DNA of 64,000 bases, from the NCBI GenBank assembly GCA_033002965.1, contig JAURVB010014190.1:22343-86342 (forward strand), given 5' to 3'. The position numbers and the translations under genes were made by a program. Origin of the DNA: Piper betle. Lineage: Eukaryota; Streptophyta; Magnoliopsida; Piperales; Piperaceae. The stretch's first letter is position 1; every line of letters starts with the position of its first letter. Positions 37,201 to 49,889 of this stretch are shown piece by piece. Under the pieces are notes generated by a model that did not search any database, was not told where the DNA came from, and was given only the letters and a program-made list of their open reading frames with translations.

Positions 37201-40200
37201 TTATCTATAGCTTACTGCATAAAATTTGTGGGCATTCCCTCTTTTGGCAATTTAAGTGCACTTGGTGTGTGTTGTGGCAGGACAATTGGGAGTCATAAAC
37301 TAACTTGGTTGGCGCAGTTGGCTGCACATGAGCATTTGAAGTATCCACCCTACGTTGTTGGGTTGGCGGGGCTGGAATATAGGAGAGTTGACCAAGTCAA
37401 ATGCATCATGTTCATCTTTTGCAATTGAGATGACAATTTTCCATTTGGATGGAGACTTCTAATTACTTTTCAACACAAATGATCATAATTTTTGTTTTCA
37501 ATTATTTTTGTAATCCTTTCATCGCACCCCGCCAAAAAGTTTAGCTTGGAAAGCAGAAAAATAAAAGTCCAATAATTTAGAAATTGAGCCTAAAAATTTA
37601 ATTTGATTGACAATCGATAAAATATATGGATGATTGGTCATGATAAAAAAGATAAACAATTAAGTGCTTAAACCAAAGAAAGAAAAATAAATAATCGATA
37701 AGAAAACTGTTAAGCATGGGATTGGTTGACACAGGGTATCGACGCTGACAAAAAGCATCTCCACAAAATTAATGCATAAGTAATAGATAATGGGGATAAC
37801 TGGTAATTTGGAAATTAGACAAACTCTTAAATTGCTAAAAGAGGGAATGCTGAAGGAAAAAATAAAGTCAAAATGGAAGAAATAAATAGACGACGAAAGT
37901 AGAATGAAAACCTGGATAAGGAGGCATACAACTAATTTAATATTTCATCAAAGTCTACATATAAATGAGGATGACATCTTATTTATAAGTAATTGATAAA
38001 ACCCTAATCAAAGCATTCCTAAAGTATCTCTAGAATAAGTAAGAGAAATTACAAATAAATCCCTAGAACAAGAAAAGTACATAAATTCATAAAATATTAA
38101 ATCCTACCAGATGCTCTGCATCACTTAGAGCATAAAAGAATTATCAGCACACACTCCTACTCAGCTCATTAGAATTACATAATTGATCAGTTTGTTGAAT
38201 TTATATTATATAATGAGGAAAATCCTCACCTAGGTCTATGTTTTATTAATTAGTAATTGGGAGGGATAGATTTTAGTTACTAAGGTCTAAGCTAGTGGTC
38301 GTAAAGAAGTTCAGATGAAAAGTAATATCCATACCCTGCTGACTAGCTCCCCCAAGTGCGAGTCCTCTAGGTGGTTGCTTGAGGAAGATCCCACACTTCT
38401 GGCATAGCTACCAGCAGATCCTTCTGATTTGTTATCCATGTCATCAGAATCTACACTGAGATCTTCCGGGTTTGAAGAAGTTTCCTTCTGTTGATTTTTA
38501 AATCTGAAGCATATTGAATCAGCCAATACATAACAATTAAAAACTGAAATAATGTAGCTATGGAGGGTCAGTACATACACATTGTCTAGATATCCATGAA
38601 ACACCATGGTCAAACTTGAAAACTGTTTAGTCAGATAATTTCCCCCTTAAATACAGTAATTTTCGATTCCTAAGAAGGATTAGATGAACATTCATTATAA
38701 GGATAATCAGACACTTATTATGACGCTTCTGTGTGAATGGTGCACATTTAATCATAGGGTTAAACATTTATCCAGAAATAATTTAATTAAAGGAACTAAT
38801 GATTGAGTTTTTTGAACCTTGATCTTGGGGTAAGGCACTGAACTTTAACCTGAAAAATGAGAAGTAACATGAAAGAAATCAGCCAAGAAATGCTTGCTCA
38901 AAAATGCTATATAGAGGTTATTCACCCACTTTCGCCACCCACGTCCTTGTATAATTACCTAAGTTAGATTTTCTGGATCATAATTAAAACATATCCTTAT
39001 TTCACAACATGGGTGGAGAACGTGGGTGATGAACGTCTGTATAGCATGATTCATGCTTGCTATGGATAAAATTTTTTCTATTTCCCATAAAAAATGGTTT
39101 TATCTTAAAATCGGAGAAGAACTCTAACATAATAGATTCTGATTTTATGTTCTGTCATATTTCATTTATAGTTGACAACCATAGACATAGCTATTACAAT
39201 GAGGTTAGGGAAGTCAAAATTGTCACTAACAAATTGTTTGCAAGATAAAGAATATGCAGATGCACCACATTATCTAGGCTTAAAAATTGTGAAGCCATTA
39301 GGTTCATCTGTACTTACACAAGCATACAATGTCGATTAAGTAGTTGTAAGCATGAAGTACTCATTTCAGATTCTCCCTATCTATGCTTTACATTTAGTCT
39401 TTTTAAGAATTGCAATATTTTTACTCTTATCCAGTATTACTCAATCAACCTCGGTTAATGATTAGTGATATTGTATTCTAACAGATAGCAATCTTAAGTA
39501 TATTAAAAATATACTGTACTTATTAATTCTAACAATATGTTGGTGCTTACTTGTAAAGTAGTTCCATGACTGCACTTGTCTAGAGCAAATGAAATAGGAA
39601 CAGGAACTTTTGAGCCCATGTAATCTGCTAAGTTGATAATTGATTCTCCAAGAACACTAGATCTTGTTGTCCCCTAGAGGTTAATCGTGACAAAGATCAA
39701 TCAAGTTGCTAAACAAACCATTAAACTGCCAACAAGCAGTTAAACATTCACAGAAACATACCAAAGTGAGAACAAACTTGAAAGGATATTTAGATGGCTC
39801 TTTTGAAGCATCATCTGGTGTAGTCCATACAGATTCTGACAAGGAATCAGGCCATTGACAGCTTCCATTTCGTACAGAAGCTTTGCCAGACTTGGCAATT
39901 GTTTTCCCGCTCTCAACCGATATGATGGAAATAGAAAGCTTATCCCATCCTTTAGGTACCTAATTTATGGATAAACAGATACAGTTAAGCAGTTGAAATA
40001 CTTTAATACACAGGAGCTAGAAAAGATGAAAAAAATGAAAATATTTTTCTCACAAGAGAGAAAAAGAGTTAGAAAAAAATGGTATATGAATAAATTCGTA
40101 GTAATCCTTGCTCTCAAGCATAAGTTATAATCTCATTAATTTATAGCCACCAAGGGTATAGCATAAATTAACATTTTTTAGTATGACTATCAATGATGAG

Positions 40201-40798
40201 CAGAGTAATTACAAAAAAAGACTACATTTTGAAGAGAAAGGATCATTATGGTAAGATGAATGCCAATGCATCAAAACACAATAAAAATCTACAAAAATTC
40301 ATTGCTTCTAATGAACAAAAGGATCCACTTAAAAATTTGGGATATAACAACCAAATTGTTCTTAAGACTCAATAAAATGCAGAGCCAATCGGCCATATTT
40401 GAGAACAGATAAACGTTTTTCTTGCAACCACACCCATTGAAATTATCTTTGCTCCTTCATTATCCCCACATCACAAAATGAAGAAATCCAATTCCCATTC
40501 TGAAATTAGCATAATTTCTTTGTTCAACTAATTTCTGAGAACATCTTTGATCAGCTAGTTGTTAGATAAAAGAATCATTTGCAATATGAAACCATTTCCA
40601 TCTTTATTCCCATAATCAGAAATCAAACATTTCAAACACAACATCTGCCATCAGAATTATTAGACAATGAAAATTGAACTGGAGTTATAAACAAAAAAAG
40701 AAGAACAATCCTGGTACCTGTGTAGCATGGAAGCTACCGAATCTGAAATCAACTCTCTCCCCAGACTTGTCCCCCCTATGCCTATGAAGCTTAAACAT
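31208..40798 (-). CDS. NT-C2 domain long coiled-coil protein (myosin heavy chain-related)
   Basis: Eight exons on the minus strand: 40718-40798, 39762-39959, 39551-39673, 38818-38849, 38335-38503, 33255-36656, 32075-32205 and 31208-31454. All junctions are GT-AG and in phase, giving 1460 residues. Residues 1 to about 145 form an EEIG1/EHBP1 NT-C2 domain (MFKLHRHRGDKSG start, FHATQVPKGWDKL, VKVQCLTPRSR), a likely membrane or cytoskeleton attachment module. An acidic and serine-rich linker follows (about 145-260). Then comes a very long coiled coil (about 260-1400) rich in Leu, Glu and Lys heptads, starting with GLLEAAEDTIDELRAEAKMW. A basic KRKDED region precedes the end GKGWFTRG. The nearest family I know is the Arabidopsis myosin heavy chain-related/NT-C2 group (At1g22060 type). 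The exact function is unknown. The 5' leader is GA-rich. It is intact despite a foldback element in intron 5. Confidence 0.93.
36840..38130. mobile_element. Foldback element with about 370-390 bp inverted arms in intron 5
   Basis: The left arm (36840-37232) and right arm (37758-38130) are inverted copies, about 85-90% alike by eye. Both outer ends read GTGATGCA(T/G)AGCATCT, and both arms pass through TAAGATGTCAT, GTAGACTTTGATG and CTCCTTATCCAGG. The loop of about 525 bp has no credible gene. The flanks TTA/TTA or TTAGAG/TTAGAG could be a target duplication, but the boundary is ambiguous. It could be a MULE or Harbinger-type foldback, or two LTR pieces head to head. It lies entirely in the intron, so the pre-mRNA could form a long hairpin. 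Confidence 0.75.
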
Positions 40799-42794
40799 TC
40801 TCTCCCCCCACTCTCTCTTTCCCTCCACTCACTCTCTACCTATTTCATCAAACACATTCCAAACACGCTTTTCCACCCACTGAGACCACACCACTACCAC
40901 CCACTCCCAATCCTTTCCCAACCAAAACGCCACGCCACCCACAAAAAAGCTCAGATTAGATTCCTCCCCCACCCATCTCAACTTCTAGAATTGCAAAAAC
41001 AAGAACATGGGGTCACTTTCAATCTGGCAGAGAATCCAATCCCCCCTCCAATCCAAGCCGGCCAAGGAGTGAGCTTGCCGTCACTCACCAAAACCATGGT
41101 CGTAGTTTTCAAAGCACATAAATATACAATGCACAGAAACGGGAACTCCCATTAAAGTATGGTTTTAAGCACATCTGAAGAATTTTTATTGAATAAGGTA
41201 GAAGTTGAAACGACCATCGGTTTCACACAACATTCAATCCCTTGAGACCACCCACCAAACAGACGAGTCCGAATGCACGTCGACAAGTACTTGGAATTGG
41301 ACCCCTGAAAAGAACCATGCAACGAATTTTTGGTGGTGTCGGGTTCAGGTTCAAAAATATTTATGGTTGGATTTGGATTGGAACATTGGATCATGGGTTT
41401 AATCATGGATTTAGAATTATAATTTGATGAAGATCGTTTGATTGGTTGAGGTTGGTTGCGCTGCAGGACGGTTGTTATGCGGTGTGACATGGTCTTTGGA
41501 TTTTGTACGTTGGTTTCGCGTGCATGTGACCCTCTCTCCTTGGGCCGGCAATACACGTGATCGATCGAAGATTGGGTTTAGTGGGCCATGTGCGGGTCCC
41601 ACACTCGTCAGGGCCTCGAAGGTGTGAGTGTGGGCCCCCCAGAACCGGACTGTCGAAATATTATTTGCTTCATAAAATCGGAAATTTTGAATAAGGTATA
41701 AAATTTGATTTAAAAGTTTGGTTTAATTGGTTCGATGTTTCATTAATTAAATTTGACTAAGCTATTTCAAGCGGGTTATTTAATTACACAAGTCAAAATG
41801 ATGCTATGGTTTGTTGAATTTCAATCACGCCGAAGATATTCTAGATATATTAATTATAATAATAGAATTATAAAATTAATTATTAAAAACCAATTATTTG
41901 ATTACAATTCACACAAAGTATACATTTCAGGTTTTCTTTTAAAAAATTTGGGGCTGTTTTGTTTGATTTTGATTTTTATTCTGTTTAATTCTTTCAAGCT
42001 TCTCATTTTCTTTTCTTTAATCTAAATTACATCCCCTCCAACCAAAACCCTAATAACTTGTATAATCAGTACTTGCAACACTTGCAATATCACATAAAAT
42101 TTGTTGTTTGAACCCTGAACCCTAATATCATCTAAATGTATACATGCCAACCAAAAGACGTTGAAATTGTTGTAAAACGAACACATTTAAAACGAAGTTT
42201 TGTTATTTTGGGACCGTTTGAATACATAAAGCTTTGGGTTGACCCGAAAATGAATGTTAATGCCAGTTTAACCAACCCCTTAATATTTATTTATGTTACC
42301 ACGTCTCTTGCCCCACAGCCCAAGGATGTGTACTTATTAAAAATCCTCATGACCAAGTGTAAAAATGACAAAAGGAAATAAGTTAAGAAATGGTACAAGA
42401 ACAAGGGTGAACATCATAATCTTAATAATCTTTGACAAACTTAATTTGGATCATGAGAACCAAATTGATGACAATAAATTTTCATGGGTAATCAAGTATA
42501 GAGACAAGAGAAAGTCCAGCCAATCTAGCAATTTCAATTGAACAGACAACATTTTGGTCTAGTACAATATTCCCCGCTGGCTTGCATCATTGTATCTTGG
42601 CCACCGTTCTTGACCTGACATCTTACCTCTTCCTTCAAATTTAATCAAACTTCCGCAATTTTACTTTTCCAAGCAACGTTGCAGCAACCTTCCACGCCTT
42701 TGACAAAATTTATTGATTTTTCCTGCAAAAAGTTATAGTAGGTGAAAACAAGATGGCTCTTCACAAAGAAAAGAACCCAACGACTTTCACTTTC
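40799..42794. other. Promoter region of the coiled-coil gene and spacer
   Basis: On the minus strand the first 50-60 bases upstream of the ATG at 40798 form a GAGAG-rich leader, common in plant 5' untranslated regions. The rest shows no gene; ORFs at 40727-41155 and 41152-41627 have no family resemblance. Confidence 0.5.
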
Positions 42795-43622
42795 TCATTT
42801 CTGATGTAAGTTGTTGAAGGCCATTGTCACAGAGGGATTAGCAACACTAAACCCTCCATCAACAACAAGGTTCATCCCACTCACATAATTGGCCTCATCA
42901 CTGGCCAAGAACAAGGCAGCACGGGCAACATCTTCAGCCTTCAAAATTACCCCTTTTAGGTTCCCAGCCTCACTCATGAACTTCTCATACTCAACAGGGT
43001 CATAATCAGACCCTTGGGGCTTAGCCATGGGAGTTGCCAACGCATAAGGTGACACACAATTTACCCTAATGCCGAATTGCCCTAGTTCTGCCGATATGTT
43101 CTGCGCGAGGCCCACGATTGCCCGCTTCGATGCAACGTAGGCGTGCTCGTTCATGCAAGCGGTAGCGGCTGTGGCGCTACCGGTGAAGAGGATGCAGCCA
43201 CGGCGGCGGGGAACCATGACCCGCGCCGCATGCTTGGTACCAAGGAAGGCACCCACAACGTTCACACTTAGGGCCCTCTCCAAATGGGCCTTCTCAATTG
43301 TGAGGATGCTGCTGTCTGGCGGTCCCATGATGCCTGCATTATTGTACATGATGTCGAGTTTCTTGTACTTCGATATGGTTTGATCAATGAGGGCGATCAC
43401 CTGATCCTCTTTAGTTATGTCACAGTGGACATAACTGATGTTTTCGTCGAGTTGCTGACATACGGCCTGACCGAGATCGTCTTGGATGTCGGCGATGACC
43501 ACTTTGGCTCCGTTGGCCCAGAAGAGGCGCGCAGTGCACTCACCGATGCCGCTCGCTCCTCCGGTGATGACTGCCACCTTCCCTTCCAGTCTCCGTGCAG
43601 AGTTCTCCACCTTGGTCTCCAT
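42795..43622 (-). CDS. Short-chain dehydrogenase/reductase, secoisolariciresinol dehydrogenase-like
   Basis: A single-exon gene of 275 residues from ATG 43622-43620. It is a classical SDR with a Rossmann fold: TGGASGIG at 20-27, Asp45 after the second strand (favours NAD over NADP), NNAG at 94-97, and the active site Ser149, Tyr162 (YVASK) and Lys166 with the usual 12-residue spacing from Ser to Tyr. The C-terminal SGMNLVVDGGFSV is typical. The family in plants (SDR110C) oxidises alcohols in lignan, terpenoid and abscisic-acid-type metabolism; the substrate here cannot be told. I chose METKVENS over an upstream in-frame extension because it aligns with the family start and lies about 70 bp below a TATA box. 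It lies divergently to the methyltransferase gene. Confidence 0.93.
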   Translation of the reverse strand: METKVENSARRLEGKVAVITGGASGIGECTARLFWANGAKVVIADIQDDLGQAVCQQLDENISYVHCDITKEDQVIALIDQTISKYKKLDIMYNNAGIMGPPDSSILTIEKAHLERALSVNVVGAFLGTKHAARVMVPRRRGCILFTGSATAATACMNEHAYVASKRAIVGLAQNISAELGQFGIRVNCVSPYALATPMAKPQGSDYDPVEYEKFMSEAGNLKGVILKAEDVARAALFLASDEANYVSGMNLVVDGGFSVANPSVTMAFNNLHQK

Positions 43623-43688
43623 GGAAACTCTCCAAGCTAATGTATCTAGGCAATCACCGGTCCTTAGAGACAAAGATGAGAGAGCAAA

Positions 43689-43697
43689 TATTTATAG
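43689..43697 (-). promoter_or_regulatory. TATA box of the SDR gene
   Basis: On the minus strand CTATAAATA lies about 70 bases upstream of the start codon, followed by a CT-rich leader. This fits a plant core promoter. Confidence 0.65.
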
Positions 43698-43734
43698 GAG
43701 AAGTGGAAATATGACCCTCTAAAAAAAAAAAAAT

Positions 43735-46190
43735 TTTTTGTATGGGTTTGGAAAAGAAACAAATAAAACGTTGGTTTGTTCCCTTAGATTGGTTGACCTA
43801 GTATCAGAGTCATTATATTAATATACAAATCCTTTCGCCTTTGCTAAAAATGTAGTAATTTGTACATTTCTATGGTTTAGAATTCAACTCCCACGAGATT
43901 CAGGCTTCAGACCAGCACTGGAATGGTCACGAAGCATGCTGGATTGGAAGGGTCCGTTTGAATAGTATTAGTCGAGTGTAAACTATGAATAATTGAAGAA
44001 CAGCTATGTACATTACCATCAAAATATGGTAAAATATGATAAGTCAAAACAGCCTATTTATCCCTTACTTTTCTCAAAATTTTGGCAGATTCAATGTTCT
44101 CTTGCTACCCGGAACTATGACATAGTATGACGTTTCATAAACAGGGATGGGCTTTGACATTTGCGATGGGCTTGGATAGCGGTGAATTCGAACTAAATCT
44201 CACCTGGTTGGTTTATATCGGTATTAGATTCGAACTTTTTGGATATATAATATATCCAAAATTACTTAGATCAGAAATGGATTTGGGTGATCCAATTCGA
44301 ACAGGTGATATTTAATAATAGTATATTTTAATATTTTTAAAATAATATTTTTATTATTTTTTTATTTTTATATTAAATTTTATATTATTTATATTATTTT
44401 AGTCATTCGGTTCAAATATGAGTTTTATGGATTTGAATCAGATTCGGATGGTTCAGATAGAATTGCTAAACTGGCATTCGATGGTCTGGTTCTAGAATCG
44501 AACCAAACCTGATCTCCCCTTCAAACCGAACCAAAACCGATTGAAAATTTGGGTTGGTTTGGTTCAGTTCTAAAAAAATCAAAATTATAATAAAATTATT
44601 AAAATTAATTATAAATTTGATAATAATTTAAATGTAAATATGATTTAACTATCATAATCATATTAAAAAATATTTTATAGATAGATATTATATTAAATAT
44701 CTTAAATAAATTATAAATAAATTAATGATAACCCATATAAAATATGAATATTAAGGGGTTTTTTTAATGTCAATTTTTTGGTTAGTTTCAATTCAGTTTA
44801 GTTTTAAACTAAAATTTTTTATATCGTGTTTGGTTATCCAATGTTAAAACCGACCGGAACCTTTTTTATAAAAAACGAGCTAAACTGACAATTTGGATTT
44901 AGTTACCTCCTTTGACGTGAAGTATGCTCACTCCTGCCTAAAATGAGCAGGTTTTGGCTCTTCTCCATGGATACGCCAGCCATCCCATCGTTGATTGCAT
45001 CCCCATGTGCGTCTCGGTGGGGAGTTAAAATTTTTTCTATTATACCCTTAGATGGAAAATATCAATATCACATAGATACAAGAAGGGTGTTTAGGTTGAT
45101 TTAAGCCGTCTAATTACATAGACAACTCAAATATATTGCTTAAAAAAAAAAGCTAGTAGTCACTGTCTCGTCATGACCGCCACCCCTCCCCACTCCACCT
45201 CGACCTCATCCCTTCTCTAGCCCGCTCCTCCCATCACCCACCACGACTGTTGCCCTACTGTGAATACCCCTCCTCCCTGCCCCCCTCGACCACACCATCC
45301 CACTACGGCTGCAGCCAATCCAGCAAGGCAGGTGCATCCGAGGCAGGGTTGAAAGGGAGTAGAAAGAAGGGCATCTGCAGTTAGGGAGGGGGATCTGCCA
45401 CACTGTCCGATTCTACTGTAGGCGATTGGATTTGGCTGGTAGGCAACCAGATAAGGCCACCCATGCCCGAATATGGCCGAATGCATTTAGTTTTTTTTTA
45501 AAAAAAAATTTAGGCCACGTGTAATCAGATAACCTAAATAAAAATTCAATTCTAACCAAGGTTCACCACACTTTAGCCTACTTATAAAGGGGAGAGCATG
45601 CGTTGACCTTTTCCACAGTGCTTTACACTCATACGTCCACTACGCAACTTAGCGACGTACGTAACACGCAGCTAGGTTTGGTTTTAAAGACAAAAAATAA
45701 ACTCACCAACTATTTACCAATATTAATTTTATACTTTAAAGCTCATAACCATGGTATTTCTGAATACATCTATGGAATATAGAATAATATCCATTTGAGC
45801 GAAAACATTTTAACAAATATCATACACAAATTTACTGACTCTTTTATTAAAAAAAACTATAATGTGATATACTACAAATAAAAGGAATTAAGGTAAACTA
45901 AATAAATAAAAATTGTGCCAATGCTAGAATCCGTTCGATGTATAAATTAATAATCAAATCCAATCGAAGGCACACGAAACAAATCTAATCTAAGGCTCCA
46001 AAAAATACACTAGTGGGTTTAAATTGTAAAAGTATGATAAAAAAATATCTTGCCAAAAAAGGAATTTTTTAGACCGAATTCTAAATGTAATATACAATTA
46101 GTTATATAATTTTATTCAATCCGACTCTTTAAAAATAAGTTCCTAAAATTTTGACTCAAATAATAATTTTCACCCTATCATTTGTTAAAT
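43735..46190. other. Divergent intergenic region with degenerate repeats
   Basis: No gene seen. Sequence at about 44140-44600 is rich in GGTTC/GAACC words (AACCGAACC-like) around an AT core, typical of decayed non-autonomous hAT-like elements, but no clean ends or duplications were found. A C-rich patch at 45170-45320 has no coding support. Confidence 0.45.
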
Positions 46191-46192
46191 AA

Positions 46193-46204
46193 CTAAATAT
46201 AAAG
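46193..46204 (+). promoter_or_regulatory. Possible TATA box of the methyltransferase gene
   Basis: CTAAATATAAAG lies about 105-115 bases upstream of the ATG at 46309. The spacing is plausible but not proven. Confidence 0.4.
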
Positions 46205-46308
46205 AGCTCTTAAAAAATTTTACTTATTTCAACATTTTGTAGTTCAAAATTTCTCAGATTGGGGGGACCCACGTTACACTCAAAGCTAACTCCTTCCCAT
46301 CACACACC

Positions 46309-49300
46309 ATGTCTCAAACAAACGATAAGGGAGAAGGACAAGTTCATTTACCACACCCTCCGCCAATGGGCTCAATCAATTCCGACGAAAAGAAAACCAT
46401 GTACCACCCGCCTCCCAACGGAGTAACTCCGGCCAGCCACTCGACGGAGAAGCCACCGGAGACGGTGGCTGAGGCCCGGCTTGCCATGATGGAGCTGGCC
46501 AACATGATAAGCGTCCCAATGGCCCTCCATGCCTTCGTCGCCCTCAACATCCCCGACACTCTCCACCAGGCTGCCCCGGACCCGCTCTCCGCTGCCGATC
46601 TCCTCCGCCGCCTCCCCGGGGTCTCCCCCACCGCCTCCCCGGAGAACCTCCAGCGCCTCCTACGCCTCCTGGCCAGCCACCGCGTCGTTCATGAACACTT
46701 CATGGACGACGGCGGGCCACGTCGGTATTCGTTAACCGCCATCGGATGGACTCTCGTGTCGCCGGAGGCCGACGGCCGAGGCAGTGGTACCTCCTATGCC
46801 GCCTACGTACTCCAGCACCACCAGGAGGCGCTGCTGCGGGCATGGCCGAGACTGGCCGATGCGGTTCTGGACGCGGACGCAGATCCGTTTAAGTTGACAA
46901 ACGGTGTGTCCGCTTATGATCACTACGGGCAAAATCCGGACATGAATGAGCTCATGCAACGGGCCATGAGTGGCCTGTCGGCCCCAGTCATGGAAGCGGT
47001 GATGGATGGGTACTCGGACGGCTTTCGGGGAGTTCGGAAGTTGGTCGATGTAGGTGGCAGCGCAGGGACGTCTCTGAGGTTGATCATGGACAGGTTCCCG
47101 GACGTGTCCGAGGGAGTGAACTTTGACCTGCCCGAGGTGGTGGATAGGGCCCCAACATTGCCCGGTGAGTTTTGATTTTGGTTTAATAGCAAGATTCCAA
47201 TTCGTTAATTACTTGCATCTTTTTTACACATCAATTGATTGAATTCTTCCTTGAGATCCGGTCAATTTCGATTGGCATGAAGTTCTATCTAAACTTAATT
47301 CAACTCGCCTCGAGTTGAGAGTCCATGTCTGTATAAACAGTTCCGTCCGCATGCATTTTTGTCCGATCACTAATTATAAAAATACAAAGACAATTGTGAA
47401 TATTATTAAAATGTTTAGAACAATTTTACATTTAGCGCGTTAACAATGAAATGTTTTTCTTAAATTTCTAAACAACATCACTAATTTGTTTGATAAGCAT
47501 AAGAAGACCATAACGTGTTGAGTGTAAGTGGAGACTTGCCGTATGAGACTCAAACAACCAGCAGAGTCGTTTAATATAAAAACTAATAATAATCAAGTTT
47601 GGAGGACATAATATAGGCTTCGTTCTGCTCTTGTAAGGTATAAGATTTTATACTAACAAAAATAATCTGAGCAAAATGATAAGCTCCAAAATTAGCCATA
47701 CGACAATACAATCTCAACTAAACTTAGACATGAGAATTCAATAGTTAATAATTGTAGATTGGTATAGCTGTATGACATTCTCAAACCAAATTCCACACAC
47801 TAATGCAATAATAAGCAAGGATTTTTATTTTTACTCAAAACAAAACAAATAAGCCGAGCTTTGTGTTGCTATATAAGAGTATATCAACCAAGCTTAACAT
47901 GCTGATTTAATTGTAAATACATTAAGTATAACAAGTATAACTATACATATATTTAATCACAAGCATTGATGGACGCAGGCGTGACACATGTGGGTGGCGA
48001 CATGTTCAAGTGGATTCCGAGTGGCGATGCCATCTTTATGAAGGTTTGACTTCTTGACCACCGGCTTTTCTCGTGTTCTGATTTGCGCACGTGGACATGT
48101 GTGGGTCCGCCGGCTTGGATCCCGGATCCGATTACGCATGCTACTTTGTCTCTTGCAAATATGTTTTGTTGGATTGTCAAATATGTTACGCAATCTTATG
48201 CTATCCTATTTTTCTAAAAAATGCGAAATTAGAAGTATGATGAGCTTGTTTTTATAAAAAACGATGGAGTAGTAGTAAAAAAACAAAAACAAATAAGATG
48301 GAAAAAAGAAAATTAAATGATTCCGAAGTAAATCCACTTTGCTATGAAATACTAAGTAGTTTTATTACGTTTATTTGATATTCATGAATCCAATCTTTAT
48401 TTGATTTGTGTGCATTTGATCTAAATTAGTTTCGGATTGGATACGGGTTAGGTTAGGACTATTTAGATGTATAATATTATGTATTATACTAAAAAATATT
48501 TGGATTGGATTAGAGTTTGGAATGATTTGATTTATATTTGTGATATTTTATAAAATTTTATTTTAAAATATTTAAAATATATATATTTATTATTTTCCTC
48601 TACATTTTAGAATAGAATTTATATGTTTGTATTTTTTATTATTTCGGGTCAGATACCGATTGAATGCACGTGTAGTAATTTTAGATCGGATAAGGATATT
48701 ATGAATATATATGATAAATAAAATGAATGCAATATATTTAGTTTGGATGTTTGGATTTGGATTGTATATAGATATAAACATTATCCCTTCCATACGCGAG
48801 AACCCATTACTGGTCATGAAAAGTAGTAAAAAACTAAGGTGATTATTTCTTGTTTCTCTGGCTCATTGTATTGAGACTATGATTAATGGTGATAGGACGA
48901 AATTTTTAAATAGAACGTCTATCATGTTTCATCTAAATAATAATCAGATTTGAGGAAATCATCATCTGATTAAATACTTAATCATTATAATTGTTATTTT
49001 TTAAGTTTCTTTTAAAACAATTATCATGACGACAAAATTTTACATTTTTTTATTTAGACTAAAGGTTTATGATATAGATGCAGTAAATAATTCAATATTC
49101 TTTAATTCCAATATCCACACTAATTTTGGGTGGTTTTTCCTTGATAAATGTAGCTTACATAAAGTGTTGCTTACCTAAAAACCCTCTAGGAGAAATGATT
49201 TGATTCTTAAACTTGTTCCAACTATTTACTTTCAACCATTTTGATTTCTCCTACAGTGGGTGCTAACAACATGGACCGATGATGAATGCTTGACAATAAT

Positions 49301-49556
49301 GAAGAACTGCTACAATTCATTGCCCAAGGGTGGGAAGTTGATTGCCTGTGAGCCAGTGGTACCAGAAACAACTGATACAAGCAGCCGGACCAGGGCACTG
49401 TTGGAGGGTGACATCTTTGTGATGGCCATCTACAGAGCCAAGGGAAAGGAGAGGACGGAGGAGGAGTTCCGGCAACTCGGCCACTCCGCCGGATTTTCAA
49501 GCTTCCGGGCTGTCTATGTTGATCATTTCTATACTGTTCTTGAGTTTCAGAAGTGA
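46309..49556 (+). CDS. NANMT: Nicotinate N-methyltransferase (class II plant methyltransferase)
   Basis: Three exons (46309-47164, 47979-48043, 49257-49556) join in phase to 406 residues. The protein closely resembles Arabidopsis At3g53140, a nicotinate N-methyltransferase that makes N-methylnicotinate (trigonelline) from nicotinate and S-adenosylmethionine in the NAD salvage route. Visible motifs are the dimerisation part with ARLAMMELANMISVPMAL, SYAAYVLQHHQEAL, the SAM-binding LVDVGGSAG (about 245-253), INFDLPEVV-like GVNFDLPEVV, GVTHVGGDMF, and RTRALLEGDIFVM near the end. Where O-methyltransferases have the catalytic His (LHDW), this protein has WVLTTWTDDEC, as in At3g53140, supporting an N-methyltransferase. 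The N-terminus has a Pro/His-rich extension of about 45 residues. Exon 1 is strongly GC-rich. No lesion is visible. Confidence 0.93.
48380..48800. repeat. Degenerate AT-rich repeat in methyltransferase intron 2
   Basis: Recurring GGATTGGAT/GGATAAGGATA words around an AT-rich core in the middle of the 1213-bp intron 2 (48044-49256) look like a decayed miniature element. Ends are not clear. Confidence 0.35.
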
Positions 49557-49889
49557 TCAATACTGGTGGTGGATTACTTCAATAGTTATTCACATCATGT
49601 GATCTTCCATTAGAGCTCTTTCATCTTCCTCTAGCAGGTCTGAGATGTTGGTTTTTACTGTTTTGGTTCAAAACAAGTTTTCATCAACCTAAGCAAGTAC
49701 ATGCATTCTAATAAGAGGAACATTATCACATAGCAATGTTAATGTACACTTTCTTAAAATACATTGTTTGTAATATACATTTGACCTATATAGGCCCTTT
49801 TAGAGAGACTTGTTTCCAAATAATTGTTGTTGCAGTAGCATATAATATGCAGCGTATTCTTGGTACGTATTTTTGAACAAAAAATTAAA

